A stretch of DNA of 64,000 nt from Synchiropus splendidus (taxonomy: Eukaryota > Chordata > Actinopteri > Syngnathiformes > Callionymidae), in contig NC_071348.1 of assembly GCF_027744825.2 (NCBI RefSeq), positions 18,695,563 through 18,759,562 of the forward strand, in the 5' to 3' direction. Below are positions 13,701 to 26,355 of the stretch, in pieces. The translations under genes were made by a program, and so were the position numbers. Positions within the stretch are counted from its first letter, which is position 1. Every line of letters begins with the position of its first letter. The notes under the pieces are model-generated. The model was given only the letters and a program-made list of their open reading frames with translations. It did no database searches and was not told the DNA's origin.

Positions 13701-15965
13701 GCTATAGGGGGAGGTGAAAAATTTCATTTTCTGAAGCTTCCCTGAAAAGTTATGGCACAATGCGTAAAATGCGTTTTCAGCCTGAGATTAGGTCGATTCC
13801 AGAACGCCAAACATAAAAATTTTGATAACTATGGAAAAACACTTCAGACAGCTTAGATTTGATGTGCAACTACTAGAAAGACCCTTTCTGCTATAGTGGG
13901 AGGTGAACATTTCATTTTCTGAAGCTTCCCTGAGAAGTTATGGCACAATGTGTAAAACGCGTTTTCAGCCTGAGATAAGGTCGATTACTGAACGCTAAAC
14001 ATAAAAATGTTGATAACTTTGGAAAAACACTTCAGACAGCTTAGATTTGATGTGCAACTACTAGAAAGACCCTTTCTGCTATAGTGTTAGGTCAAAATTT
14101 CAAGTTCTGAAGCTTCCCTGGAAAGTTATGGGACAATGCAAAAAACAATTTTTCATCCTGAGATACGGTCGATTCTGTAACGCCAAAGATTAAAATGTTG
14201 ATAACTTTGGAAAAACACTTCAGACAGCTTAGATTTGAAGTGCAACTACTAGAAAGACCCTTTCTGCTATAGTGGGATGTGAACATTTCACGTTCGGAAG
14301 CTTCCCTGAGAAGTTATAGCACAATGCAGAAAAAGCGTTTTCAGCCTGAGATAAGGTCGATTCCGGAACGCCAAACATTAAAATGTTGATAACTTTGGAA
14401 AAACACTTCAGACAGCTTAGATTTGATGTGCAACTACTAGAAAGACCCTTTCTGCTATAGTGGGAGGTGAACATTTCATGTTCTGAAGCTTCCATGAGAA
14501 GTTATGGCACAATGCAGAAAACGCGTTTTCAGCCTGAGATAAGGTGGGTTCCGAAACGCAAAACGTAAAAATGTTGATCACTTTGGAATAACACTTCAGA
14601 CATCTTAGATTTGATGTGCAACTACTAGAAAGACCCATTCTGCTATAGTGGGAGGTGAAAATTTCATGTTCTAAAGGTTCCCTGCAAAGTTATGGCACAA
14701 TGCGTAAAACGCGTTTTCAGCCAGATAAAAGGTCGATTCCGGAACGCCAAACATTAAAATGTTGATAACTTTCGAAAAACACTTCAGACAGATTAGATTT
14801 GATGTGCAACTACTAGAAAGAGCCTTTCTGCTACAGTGGGTGGTTAAAATTCCATGTTCTGAAGCTTCACTGCAAAGTTATGGCACAATGCAGAAAACGC
14901 GTTTTCGGCCTGAGATAAGGTGGGTTCCGGAACGCCAAAGTTGATAACTTTGGAAAAAACATTTCAGACAGCTTAGATTTGATGTGCAACTACTAAAAAG
15001 ACCCTTTCTGCTATAGTGGGAGGTGAAACTTTCATGTTCTGAAGCTTTCCTTCAAAGTTATGGCACAATGCAGAAAACGCGTTTTCAGCCTGAGACAAGA
15101 TGGGTTCCAGAACGGCAAACATAAAAATGTTGATGACTTTCGAAAAACACTTCAGACAGATTAGATTTGATGTGCAACCACTAGAAAGACCTTTTCTGCT
15201 ATTGTGGGAAGTGAAAATTGCATGTTCTGAAGCTTCCCTGCAAAGTTATGGGACAATGCAGAAAACGCATTTTCAGCCTGAGATAAGGTTGTTTCCGGAA
15301 CGCCAGACGTAAAAATGTTGATAACTTTGGAAAAACACTTCAGACAGCTTATATTTGATGTGCAACTACTAGAAAGACCCTTTCTGCTGTAGTGGGAGGT
15401 GAAAATTTCATGTTCTGAAGCTTTCCTTCAAAGTTATGGGACAATGCAGAAAACGCATTTTCAGCCTGAGATAAGGTGGGTTCCGGAACGCCAAACATAA
15501 AAATGTTGATAACTTTCGAGAAACACTTCAGACAGATTAGATTTGATGTGCAACTATTAGAAAGACCCTGTTTGTCAAAGTGGGAGCTGAAAATTTTATG
15601 TTCTGATGCTTCCCTGCAAAGTTAAGGAACAATGCAGAAAACGCGTTTTCAGCCAGAGATAAGGTGGGTTCCGGAACGCCAAACATAAAAATGTTGATAA
15701 CTTTGGAAAAACACTTCAGACAGCTTAGATTTGATGTGCAACTACTAGAAAGAGCCTTTCTGCTACAGTGGGTGGTTAAAATTTCATGTTCTGAAGCTTC
15801 CCTGCAAAGTTATGTCATAAAGCAGAAAACGCGTTTTCAGCCAGAGATAAGGTGGGTTCCGGAACGCCAAACTTAAAAATGTTGATAACTTTGGAAAAAC
15901 ACTTCAGACAGCTTAGATTTGATGTGCAACTACTAGAAAGACCCTTTCTGCTACAGTGGGAGGTT
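10708..15965 (+). repeat. 28-monomer block, copy 2 of the 5,258-bp tandem duplication
   Basis: This is the second copy of the block that starts at 5450. Identity with copy 1 runs to position 15999, where 10742 (G) and 16000 (A) first differ. Beyond that point the array continues with unrelated monomer variants. The apparent lack of differences over more than 5 kb contrasts with the obvious divergence between neighbouring monomers, so the duplication must be very recent if it is real. Confidence 0.93.
14929..14948 (+). other. Monomer junction with a 9-bp deletion (copy 2)
   Basis: This is the same 9-bp loss as at 9671-9690, exactly 5,258 bases downstream. I did not see this deletion elsewhere in the window, so it is a useful marker for the block duplication. 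Confidence 0.9.
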
Positions 15966-16329
15966 AAAATTTCATGTTCTGAAGCTTCCCTGCAAAGTTA
16001 TGGCACAATGCAGAAAACGCGTTTTCAGCCCGAGATAAGGTCGTTTCCGGAACGCCAACCTAAAAAATGTTGATAGCTTTAGAAAAACACTTCAGACAGC
16101 TTAGATTTGATGTGCAACTACTGGAAAGACCCTTTCTGCTATAGTGGGAAGTCAAAATTTCATGTTCTGAAGCTTCCCTGGAAATTTATGGGACAATGCA
16201 GAAAACGATTTTTCATCCTGAGATAAGGTCGATTCCGGAACGCCAAACATAAAAATGTTGATTACTTTGGAAAAACACATCAGACAGCTAAGATTTGATG
16301 AGCAACTACTAGAAAGACCCTGTCTGCTA

Positions 16330-16490
16330 TAGTGGGAGTTTAAAATTTCATGTTCGAAAGCTTCCATGCAAAGTTATGGCACAATGCAGACAACGCGTTT
16401 TCAGCCTGAGATAAGGTCGATTCTGGAACGCCAATCATAAAAATGTTGATAACTTTCAAAAAACACTTCAGACAGCTTAGATTTGATGCG
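16330..16490 (+). repeat. 4-monomer-spaced duplication, copy 1
   Basis: The variants GTTCGAAAGCTTCCATG, GCAGACAACG, GATTCTGG and CCAATCATAAAAATG in this stretch recur 752 bases later at 17082-17242. The intervening monomers carry different variants. This is a local four-monomer exchange product that has since accumulated point differences. Confidence 0.74.
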
Positions 16491-17081
16491 CAACTACGAG
16501 AAAGACCCTTTCTGATATAGTGGGAGGTGAACATTTCATGTTCTGAAGCTTCCCTGGAAAGTTATGGGACAATGCAGAAAACGATTTTTCATCCTGAGAT
16601 AAGGTCGATTCCGGAACGCCAAACATAAAAATGTTGATAACTTTCGAAAAACACTTCAGGCAGCTTAGATTTAATGTGCAACTACTAGAATGACCCTTTG
16701 TGCTATAGTGGGACGTGAAAATTTCATGTTCTGTAGCTTCCCTGCAAAGTTATGGCACAATGCAGAAAACACGTTTTCAGCTTGAGATAAGGTGGGTTCC
16801 GGAACGCCAAACGTAAAAATGTTGATAACTTTCGAAAAACACTTCAGACAGCTTAGTTTTGATGTGCAACTACTAGAAAGACCCTTTCTGCTATAGTGGG
16901 ACGTGAAAATTTCATGTTCTGAAGCTTCCCTGCAAAGTTATGGCACAATGCAGAAAACACGTTTTCAGCTTGAGATAAGGTCGAATCCGGAACGCCAAAC
17001 ATAAAAATGTTGATAACTTTGGAAAAACACATCAGACAGCTTAGATTTGATGTGCAACTACTAGAAAGACCCTTTCTGCTA

Positions 17082-17242
17082 TTGTGGGAGGTTAAAATTT
17101 CATGTTCGAAAGCTTCCATGCAAAGTTATGGCACAATGCAGACAACGCGTTATCAGCCTGAGATAAGGTCGATTCTGGAACGCCAATCATAAAAATGTTG
17201 ATAACTTTCGAAAAACACTTCAGACAGCTTAGATATGATGTG
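17082..17242 (+). repeat. 4-monomer-spaced duplication, copy 2
   Basis: This is the partner of 16330-16490 (offset 752). It differs by a few substitutions, such as CGTTATCAGCC here against CGTTTTCAGCC in copy 1. Confidence 0.74.
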
Positions 17243-19399
17243 CAACTACTAGAAAGACCCTTTCTGCTATAGTCGGACGTGAACATTTCATGTTCTGAAG
17301 CTTCCCATTAAAGTTATGGCACAATGCTGAAAACGCATTTTCAGCTTGAGATAAGGTGGGTTCCGGAACGCCAAACGTAAAAATGTTGATAACTTTGGAA
17401 AAACACATCAGACAGCTTAGATTTGATGTGCAACTACTAGAAAGACCCTTTCTGCTATAGTGGGAGGTTAAAATTTCATGTTCGGAAGCTTCCCTGCAAA
17501 GTTATGGGACAATGCAGAAAACGATTTTTCATCCTGAGATAAAGTCGATTCCGGAACGCCAAACATAAAAATGTTGATAACTTTAGAAAAACGCTTCAGA
17601 CAGCTTAGATTTGATGTGCAACTACTAGAAAGACCCTTTCTGCTATAGAGGGACGTGAAAATTTCATGTTCTGAAGCTTCCCTGCAAAGTGATGGCACAA
17701 TGCAGAAAACCTGTTTTCAGCCTGAGATAAGGTGGGTTCCGGAACGCCAAACATAAAAATGTTGATAACTCAGGAAAAACACTTCAGACAGCTTAGATTT
17801 GATGTGCAACTACTACAAAAACCCTTTCTGCTATAGTGGGAGGTGAAATTTTCATTTTCTGAAGCTTCCCTGTGAAGTTATGGTACAAAGCGTAAAAAGC
17901 GTTTTCTGCCTGTGATAAGGTCGATTCCGGGACGCCAAACATAAAAATGTTGATAACTTTGGAAAAACACTTCAGACAGCTTAGATTTGATGTGCAAGTA
18001 CTAGAAAGACCCTTTCTGCTACACTGGGAGGTGAAAATTTCATGTACAGAAGCTTCCCTGCAAAGTTATTGCACAATGCGTAAAACGCGTTTTCAGACTG
18101 AGATAAGGTCGATTCCGGAACACCAAACATAAAAATGTTGTTAATTTTGCAAAAACACATCAGACAGCTTAGATTTGATGTGCAACTACTAGAAAGACCC
18201 TTTCTGCTATAGTGGGAGGTTAAAATTTCATGTTCGGAAGCTTCCATGCAAAGTTATGGCACAATGCAGACAACTCGTTTTCAGCATGAGATAAGATCGA
18301 TTCTGGAATGCCAAACATAAAAATGTTGATAACTTTCGAAAAACACTTCAGACACCTTAGATTTGATGTGCACCTACTAGAAAGACCCTTTCTGCTATAG
18401 TGGGAGGTGAAAATTTCATGTTCTGACGCTTCCCTGCAAAGTTATGGCACAATGCAGAAAACGCGTGTTCAGCCTGAGATAAGGTGGGTTCCGGAACGCC
18501 AAACATAAAAATGTTGATAACTTTGGAAAAACACTTCAGACAGCTTAGATTTGATGTGCAACTACTAGAAAGACCGATTCGGCTATTGTGGGAGGTGAAA
18601 ATGTCATGTTCTGAACCTTCCCTGCAAAGTTATGGCACAATGCGTAAAACGCGTTTTCAGCCTGAGATAAGGTCGATTCCGGAACGCCAAACAAAAAAAT
18701 GTTGATAACTTTGGAAAAACACTTCAGACAGCTTAGATTTAATGGGAAACTACTAGAAATACCCTTTCTGCTGTAGTGGGAGGTGAAAATTTCATGTTCT
18801 GAAGCTTCCCTGCAAAGTTATGGCACGATGTAGAAAACGCGTTTTCAACCTGAGATAAGGTGGGTTCCGGAACGCCAAACATAAAAATGTTGATAACTTT
18901 GGAAAAACATTCCAGACAGCTTAGATTTGATGTACAACTAATAGAAAGACCCTTTCTGCTATAGTGGGAGGTCAAAATTTCATGTTCTGAAGCTTCCCTG
19001 CAAAGTTATGGGACAATGCAGAAAACGATTTTTCATCCTGAGATAAGGTCGATTCCGGAACGCCAAACATAAAAATGTTGATAACTTTCGAAAAACACTT
19101 CAGACAACTTAGATTTGATGTGCAACTACTAGAAAGACCCTTTCTGCTGTAGTTGGAGGTGAAAATTTCATGTTCAGAAGATTCCCTGCAAAGTTATGGC
19201 ACGATGTAGAAAACTCGTTTTCAACCTGAGATTAGGTTGATTCCGGAACGCCAAACATAAAAATGTTGAAAACTTTCGAAAAACACTTCAGACAGCTTAG
19301 ATTTGATGTGCAACTACTAGAAAGACCCTTTCTGCTATAGTGGGAGGTGAAAATTTCATGTTCTGAAGTTTCCCTGCAAAGTTATGGCACAATGCAGAA

Positions 19400-19435
19400 A
19401 ATGCGTTTTCAATAAGGTGCGATCCGGAACGCCAA
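19400..19435 (+). other. Monomer with 7-bp deletion plus rearranged GTGCGATCC (first instance)
   Basis: The usual TTTTCAGCCTGAGATAAGG is shortened to TTTTCAATAAGG, and the following GGTCGATTCC reads GGTGCGATCC. The same compound change is present near 29,175-29,210 and I noticed it nowhere else. A shared rare compound variant indicates common descent of these two monomers, about 9.8 kb apart. Confidence 0.85.
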
Positions 19436-19813
19436 ACATAAAAATGTTGATAACTTTCGAAAAACACTTCAGACAGCTTAGATTTGTTGTGCAACTATTA
19501 GAAAGACCCTTTCTGCTATAGTGGGTGCTGAAAATTTCATATTCTGCAGCTTTTCTGCAAAGTGATGACACAATGCAGAAAACGCGTTTTCAGCCTGAGA
19601 TAAGGTTGATTCCGGAACGCCAAACATAAGAATGTTGATAACTTTGGAAAAACACTTCAGCCAGGTTAGACTTGATGTGCAACTACTTGAAGGACCCTTT
19701 CTGCAACAGTGGCAGGTTAAAATTTCATGTTCTGAAGCTTCCCTCCAAAGTTATGGCACAATGCAGAAAACGTGTTTAAAGCCTGAGATAAGGTGGGTTC
19801 CGGAACGCCAAAC

Positions 19814-20001
19814 ATAAAAATGTTGATAACTTTGGAAAAACACATCAGACAGCTTAGATTTGATGTGCAACTACTAGAAAGACCCTTTCTGCTGAAGTGG
19901 GAGGTGAAAATTTCATGTTCTGAAGCTTCCCTGCAAAGTTATGGCACAATGCAGAAAACGCGTTTTCGGCCTGAGATAAGGTCGATTCCGGAACGCCAAA
20001 C
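19814..20001 (+). repeat. Representative satellite monomer with its three palindromes
   Basis: This near-consensus 188-bp monomer is given as a reference copy, counted from the ATAAAAATG motif. It contains three short perfect palindromes: GAAGCTTC at 19922-19929 (a HindIII site), GAAAACGCGTTTTC at 19954-19967 (holding an MluI site, ACGCGT), and TTCCGGAA at 19986-19993. A-tracts sit in ATAAAAATG, GGAAAAACAC, GTGAAAATTT and GAAAACG. CpG dinucleotides are concentrated in the last third (ACGCGT, GTCGAT, CCGG, AACGCC). I saw no internal sub-repeat. Its small departures from the common form are CACATC, CTGAAGTG and CGGCCTG. Confidence 0.85.
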
Positions 20002-22189
20002 ATAAAAATGTTGATGACTTTGGAAAAACACTTCAGACAGCTTAGATTTGATGTGCAACTACTAGAAAGACCCTTTCTGCTATAGTGGGAGGTTAAAATT
20101 TCATGTTCTGAAGCTTCCCTGCAAAGTTAGGGGCAATGCAGAAAACGATTTTTCATCCTGAAATAAGGTCGATTCCGGAACGCCAAACATAAAAATGTTG
20201 ATAACTTTCGATAAACACTTCAGACAGCTTAGATTTGATGAGCAACTACTAGAAATACCCTTTCTGCTCTAGTCGGACGTGAAAATTTCATGTTCTAAAG
20301 CTTCCCTGTAAAGTTATGGCACAATGCAGAAAACGCGTTTTCAGCCTGAGAAAAGGTCGATTCCGGAACGCCAAACATAAGAATGTTGATAACTTTGGAA
20401 AAACACTTCAAACAGCTTAGATTTGATGTGCAACTACTAGAAAGACCCTTTCTGCTAGAGTTGGAGGTGAAAATTTCATGTTCTGAATTCTCCCTGCAAA
20501 GTTATGGCACAATGCAGAAAACGCGTTTTCAGCCTGAGATGAGGTTTATTTCAGAACGCCAAACATAAAAATGTTGATAACTCAGGAAAAACTCTTCAGA
20601 CAGCTTAGATTTGATGTGCAACTACTAGAAAGACCCTGTCGGCCATAGTGGGACGTGAAAATTTCATGTTCTGAAGCCTCCCTGAAAAGTTTTGGCAAAA
20701 TGCAGAAAACGCGTTTTCAGCCTGAGATAAGGTTGTTTCTGGAACGCCAAACATAAAAATGGTGTTAACTTTGGAAAAACACTTCAAACAGCTTAGATTT
20801 GCTGTGCAACTACTGGAAAGACCCTTTCTGCTATAGTTGGAGGTGAAAATTTCATGTTTTGAAGTTTCCCTGCAAAGTTATGGCACAATGCAGAAAACAC
20901 GTTTTCAGTCTGAGATAAGGTTGATTCCGGAACGCCAAACATAAGAATGTTGATAACTTTCGAAAAACACTTCAGATAGCTTAGATTTGATGTGCAACTA
21001 CTAGAAAGACCCTATCTGCTATAGTGGGAGTCAAACATTTCATGTTCTGAAGCTTCCCTGAAAAGTTATGGCACAATGAAGAAAACGCGTTTTCAGCCTG
21101 AGATTAGGTGGGTTCCAGAACGCCAAACATAAAAATGTTGATAACTTTGGAAAAACACTTCAGACAGCTTAGATTTGATGTGCAACTACTAGAAAGATCC
21201 TTTCTGCTATAGTGCGAGGTTAAAATTTCATGTTCTGAAGTTTCCCTGCAAAGTTATGGCACAATGCAGAAAACGCGTTTTCAGCCTGAGATAGGGTGGG
21301 TTCCAGAACGCCAAACACAAAAATGTTGATAACTTTGGAAAAACACTTCAGACAGCTTAGATTTGATGTGCAACTACTAGAAATACCCTTTCTGCTATAG
21401 TGGGGGGTGAAAATTTAATGTTCTGAAGCTACCCTGCAAAGTTATGGCACAATGCAGAAAACGCGTTTTCAGCCTGAGATAAGGTGGGTTCCAGAAGGCC
21501 AAACATAAAATTGTTGATAACTTTGGAAAAACACTTCAGACAGCTTAGATTTGATGTGCAACTACGAGAAAGACCCTTTCTCCTATAGTGGGATGTGAAA
21601 ATTTCATGTTCTGAAGCATCCCTGCAAAGTTATGCCACAATGCAGGAAACGCGTTTTCAGCCTGAGATAAGGTCGATTCCGGAAGGCCAAACATAAAAAT
21701 ATTGATAACTTTGGAAAAACACTTCAGACAGCTTAGATTTGATGTGCAACTACTAGAAAGACCCTTTCTGCTAGAGTGGGAGTTGAAAATTTCATGTTCT
21801 GAAGCTTTCCTGCAAAGTTATGGCACAATGCGTAAAACGCGTTTTCAGCCTGAGATAAGGTTGATTCCGGAACGCCAAACATAAGAATGTTGATAACTTT
21901 GGAAAAACACTTCAGACAGCTTAGATTTGATGTGCAACTACTCGAAAGACCCTTTCTGCTATAGTGGGAGGTTAAAATTTCATGTTCTGAAGTTTCCCTG
22001 CAAAGATATGGCACAATGCAGAAAACACGTTTTCAGTCTGAGATAAGGTTGATTCCGGAACGCCAAACATAAGAATGTTGATAACTTTGGAAAAACACTT
22101 CAGACAACTTAGATTTGATGTGCAACTACTAGAAAGACCCTTTCTGCAATAGTGGGAGGTAAAAATTTCATGTTCTGAAGCTTTCCTGC

Positions 22190-22470
22190 AAAGTTATGGC
22201 AAATTGTGTAAAACGCGTTTTCAGCCTGAGATTAGGTTGTTTCTGGAACGCCAAACATAAAAATGGTGTTAACTTTGGAAAAACACTTCAAACAGCTTTG
22301 ATTTGATGTGCAACTACTAGAAAGACCCTTTCTGCTATAGTTGGAGGTGAAAATTCCATGTTCTGAAGTTTCCCTGCAAAGTTATGGCACAATGCAGAAA
22401 ACACGTTTTCAGGCTGAGATAAGGTGGGTTCCAGAACGCCAAACATAAAAATGTTGATAACTTTGGAAAA
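22190..22470 (+). repeat. 11-monomer-spaced duplication, copy 1 (AATGGTGTTAAC variant)
   Basis: This tract matches 24259-24539 at an offset of 2,069 bases (11 monomers plus 1). Shared variants are TATGGCAAATTG, GGTTGTTTCTGG, AATGGTGTTAAC, AACAGCTTTGATTTG, TAGTTGGAGGTG, AAATTCCATG and TTTTCAGGCTGAG. Related monomers with AATGGTGTTAAC also lie near 20,757, 27,527 and 57,839. Confidence 0.82.
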
Positions 22471-23269
22471 ACACTTCAGACAGCTTAGATTTGATGTGCA
22501 ACTACTAGTATGACCTTTTCTGCTATAGTGGGAGCTTAAAATTTCATGTTCTGAAGCTTCCCTGCAAAGTTATGGCACAATGCAGAAAACATGTTTTCAG
22601 CCGGAGATAAGGTCGATTCCGTAACGCCAAACATAAAAATGTTGATAACTTTGGAAAAACACTTTCGACAGGTTCGATTTGATGTGCAACTACTAGAAAG
22701 ACCCTTTCTGCTATAGTGCGAGGTTAAAATTTCATGTTCTGAAGTTTCCCTGCAAAGTTATGGCACAATGCAGAAAACGCGTTTTCAGCCTGAGATAAGG
22801 TGGGTTCCAGAACGCCAAACATGAAAATGTTGATAACTTTGGAAAAACACTTCAGAAAGCTTAGATTTGATTTGCAACTACTAGCAAGACCCTTTCTGAT
22901 ATAGTGGGAGGTGAAAATTTCATGTTCTGAGGCTTCCCTGCAAAGTTATGGCACAATGCAGAAAACGCGTTTTCAGCCTGAGATAAGGTCGATTCCGGAA
23001 AGCCAAACATAAAAATGTTGATAACTTTGGAAAAACACTTCAGACAGCTTAGATTTGATGTGCAAGTATGAGAAAGACCCTTTCTGCTATAATGGGAATT
23101 GAAAATTTCATGTTCTGAAGCTTCCCTCCAAAGTTATGGCACAATGCAAAAAAAAGCGTTGACAGCCTGAGATAAGGTGGGTTCCGGAACGCCAAACATA
23201 AAAATGTTGATAACTTTGGAAAAACACTTCAGACAGCTTAGATTTGATGTGCAACTACTAGAAAGACCC

Positions 23270-23420
23270 TTTCTGCTACAGTGGGAGGTGAAAATTTCAT
23301 GTTCTGAAGCTTCCCTGCAAAGTTATGCCACAATGTAGGCAACGCGTTTTCAGCCTGAGATAAGGTCGATTCCGGAACGCCAAACATAAAAATATTGATA
23401 ACTTTGGAAAAACACTTCAG
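23270..23420 (+). repeat. 4-monomer-spaced duplication, copy 1
   Basis: The variant chain GCTACAGTGGGAGG, GTTATGCCACAATGTAGGC, AACGCG and AAATATTGATAAC recurs 752 bases later at 24022-24172 without a difference that I noticed. Confidence 0.82.
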
Positions 23421-24021
23421 ACAGCTTAGATTTGATGTGCAACTACTAGAAAGACCCTTTCTACTATAGTGGGATTTGAAAATGTCATGTTCTGAAGCTT
23501 CCCTGCAAAGTTATGGCACAATGCGTAAAACGCGTTTTCAGCCTGAGATAAGGTTGATTCCGGAACGCCAAACATAAGAATGTTGATAACTTTGGAAAAA
23601 CACTTCAGACAACTTAGATTTGATGTGCAACTACTAGAAATACCCTTTCTGATATAGTGGGAGGAGAAAATTTCATGTTCTGAAGTCTCCCTGCAAAGTT
23701 ACGGCACAATTCAGAAAACGCGTTTTCAGCCTTAGATAAGGTGGGTTCCAGAAAGCCAAACATAAAAATGTTGATAACTTTGGAAAGACACTTCAGACAG
23801 CTTAGATTTGATGTGCAACTACTAGAAAGACCCATTCTGCTATAGTGGGAGATGAAAATTTCATGTTCTGAAGCTTCCCTGCAAAGTTATGGCACAATGC
23901 AGAAAACGCGTTTTCAGCCTGAGATAAGGTGGGTTCCAGAACGCCAAACATAAAAATGTTGATAACTTTGGAAAAACACTTCAGACAGCTTAGATTTGAT
24001 GTGCAACTACTAGAAAGACCC

Positions 24022-24172
24022 TTTCTGCTACAGTGGGAGGTGAAAATTTCATGTTCTGAAGCTTCCCTGCAAAGTTATGCCACAATGTAGGCAACGCGTT
24101 TTCAGCCTGAGATAAGGTCGATTCCGGAACGCCAAACATAAAAATATTGATAACTTTGGAAAAACACTTCAG
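24022..24172 (+). repeat. 4-monomer-spaced duplication, copy 2
   Basis: This is the partner of 23270-23420 (offset 752). It lies immediately before the 11-monomer-spaced copy at 24259, so this region is a mosaic of two different older segments. Confidence 0.82.
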
Positions 24173-24258
24173 ACAGCTTAGATTTGATGTGCAACTACTA
24201 GAGAGACCCTTTCTGCTATAGTGGGAGGTAAAAATTTCATGTTCTGAAGCTTTCCTGC

Positions 24259-24539
24259 AAAGTTATGGCAAATTGCGTAAAACGCGTTTTCAGCCTGAGA
24301 TAAGGTTGTTTCTGGAACGCCAAACATAAAAATGGTGTTAACTTTGGAAAAACACTTCAAACAGCTTTGATTTGATATGCAACTACTAGAAAGACCCTTT
24401 CTGCTATAGTTGGAGGTGAAAATTCCATGTTCTGAAGTTTCCCTGCAAAGTTATGGCACAATGCAGAAAACACGTTTTCAGGCTGAGATAAGGTGGGTTC
24501 CAGAACGCCAAACATAAAAATGTTGATAACTTTGGAAAA
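24259..24539 (+). repeat. 11-monomer-spaced duplication, copy 2 (AATGGTGTTAAC variant)
   Basis: This is the partner of 22190-22470. It differs by a few substitutions, such as TTGCGTAAAAC here against TTGTGTAAAAC in copy 1, and GATATGCAAC against GATGTGCAAC. Confidence 0.82.
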
Positions 24540-25813
24540 ACACTTCAGACAGCTTAGATTTGATGTGCAACTACTAGAAAGACCCTATCTGCTATTTTGG
24601 GAGGCGAGCATTTCATGTTCTGAAGCTTCCCTGCAAAGTTATGGCACAATGCAGAAAACGCGTTTTCAGCCGGAGATAAGGTCGATTCCGCAACGCCAAA
24701 CATAAGAATGTTGATAACTTTGGAAAAACACTTCAGACAACTTAGATTTGATGTGCAACTATTAGAAATACCCTTTCTGATATAGTGGGAGGAGAAAACT
24801 TCATGTTCTGAAGTCTCCCTGCAAAGTTATGGCACAATGCAGAAAACGCGTTTTCTGCCTGAGATAAGGTGGGTTCCAGAACGACAAACATAAAAATGTT
24901 GATAACTTTGGAAAAACACATCAGACAGCTTAGATTTGATGTGCAACTACTAGAAAGACCCTTTCTGCTATAGTGGCAGGTAAAAATTTCATGTTCTGAA
25001 GCTTTCCTGCAAAGTTATGCCAAATTGTGTGAAACGCGTTTTCAGCCTGAGATAAGGTGGGTTCCAGAACGCCAAACATAAAAATGTTGATAACTTTGGA
25101 AAAACACTTCAGACAGCATAGATTTGATGTGCAACTACTAGAAAGACCCTTTCTGCTGTAGTGGGAGCTGAAAATTTCATGTTCTGAAGCTTCCCTGCAA
25201 AGTTATGGCACAATGCAGAAAACGCGTTTTCAGCCTGAGATAAGGTGGGTTCCAGAAAGCCAAACATAAAAATGTTGATAACTTTGGAAAAACACTTCAG
25301 ACAGCTTAGATTTGATTTGCAACTACTAGCAAGACCCTATCTGCTATAGTGGGATGCGAACATTTCATGTTCTGACGCTTCCTTGAAAAGTTATGGCACA
25401 ATGCAGAAAACGCTTTTACAGCCTGAGATAAGGTGGGTTCCGGAACGCCAAACATAAAAATGTTGATAACTTTGGAAAAACACTTCAAACAGCTTAGGTT
25501 TGATGTGCAACTATTAGAAAAACCCTTTCTGCTATTGTGGGAGGTGAAAATTTCATGTTCTGAGGCTTCCCTGCAAAGTTATGGGACAATGCAGAAAACG
25601 CGTTTTCAGCCTGAGATAAGGTCGATTCCGGAAAACCAAACATAAAAATGTTGATAACTTTGGAAAAACACTTCAGACAGCTTAGATTTGATGTGCAAGT
25701 ATGAGAAAGACCCTTTCTGCTATAATGGGAATTGAAAATTTCATGTTCTGAAGCTTCCCTCCAAAGTTATGGCACAATGCAAAAAAATGCGTTTACAGCC
25801 TGAGATAAGGTGG

Positions 25814-26105
25814 GTTCCGGAACGCCAAACATAAAAATGTTGATAACTTTGGAAGAACACTTCAGACAGCATAGATTTGATGTGCAACTACTAGAAAGAC
25901 CCTTTCTGCTATAGTGGGATTTGAAAATGTCATGTTCTGAAGCTTCCCTGAAAAGTTATGGCACAAATGCGTAAAACGCGTTTTCAGCCTGAGATAAGGT
26001 CGATTCCGGAACGCCAAACATAAAAATGTTGATAACTTTGGAAAAACACTTCAGACAGCTTAGATTTGATGTGCAACTACTAGAAAGACCCTTTCTGCTA
26101 CAGTG
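25814..26105 (+). repeat. 15-monomer-spaced duplication, copy 1
   Basis: This tract of about 290 bp matches 28634-28925 at an offset of exactly 2,820 bases (15 x 188). Shared rare features are TTTGGAAGAACAC, ACAGCATAGATTTG, GGGATTTGAAAATGTC and the single-base insertion in GCACAAATGCG. The preceding monomer (AATGGGAATTG) is related to sites near 3,370, 23,090 and 29,290. Confidence 0.84.
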
Positions 26106-26149
26106 GGAGGTGAAAATTTCATGTTCTAAAGGTTCCCTGCAAAGTTATG

Positions 26150-26355
26150 GCACAATGCAGAAAACGCGTTTTCAGCCTGAGATAAGGTGGGCTCCGGAAT
26201 GCCAAACAGAAAAATGTTGATAACTTTGGAAAAACACTTCAGACAGCTTAGATTTGATGTGCAACTCCTAGAAAGACCTTTTCTGCTATAGTGGAAGTTT
26301 AAAATGTAATGTTCTGATGCATCCCTGCAAAGTGATGGCACAATGCAGAAAACGG
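26150..26355 (+). repeat. 18-monomer-spaced duplication, copy 1
   Basis: This tract matches 29526-29731 at an offset of 3,376 bases (18 monomers minus 8). Shared variants are GGTGGGCTCCGGAATGCC, GCAACTCCTAGAAAG, AGTGGAAGTTTAAAATG, TAATGTTCTGATGCATCC and AAAGTGATGGC. Confidence 0.84.
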
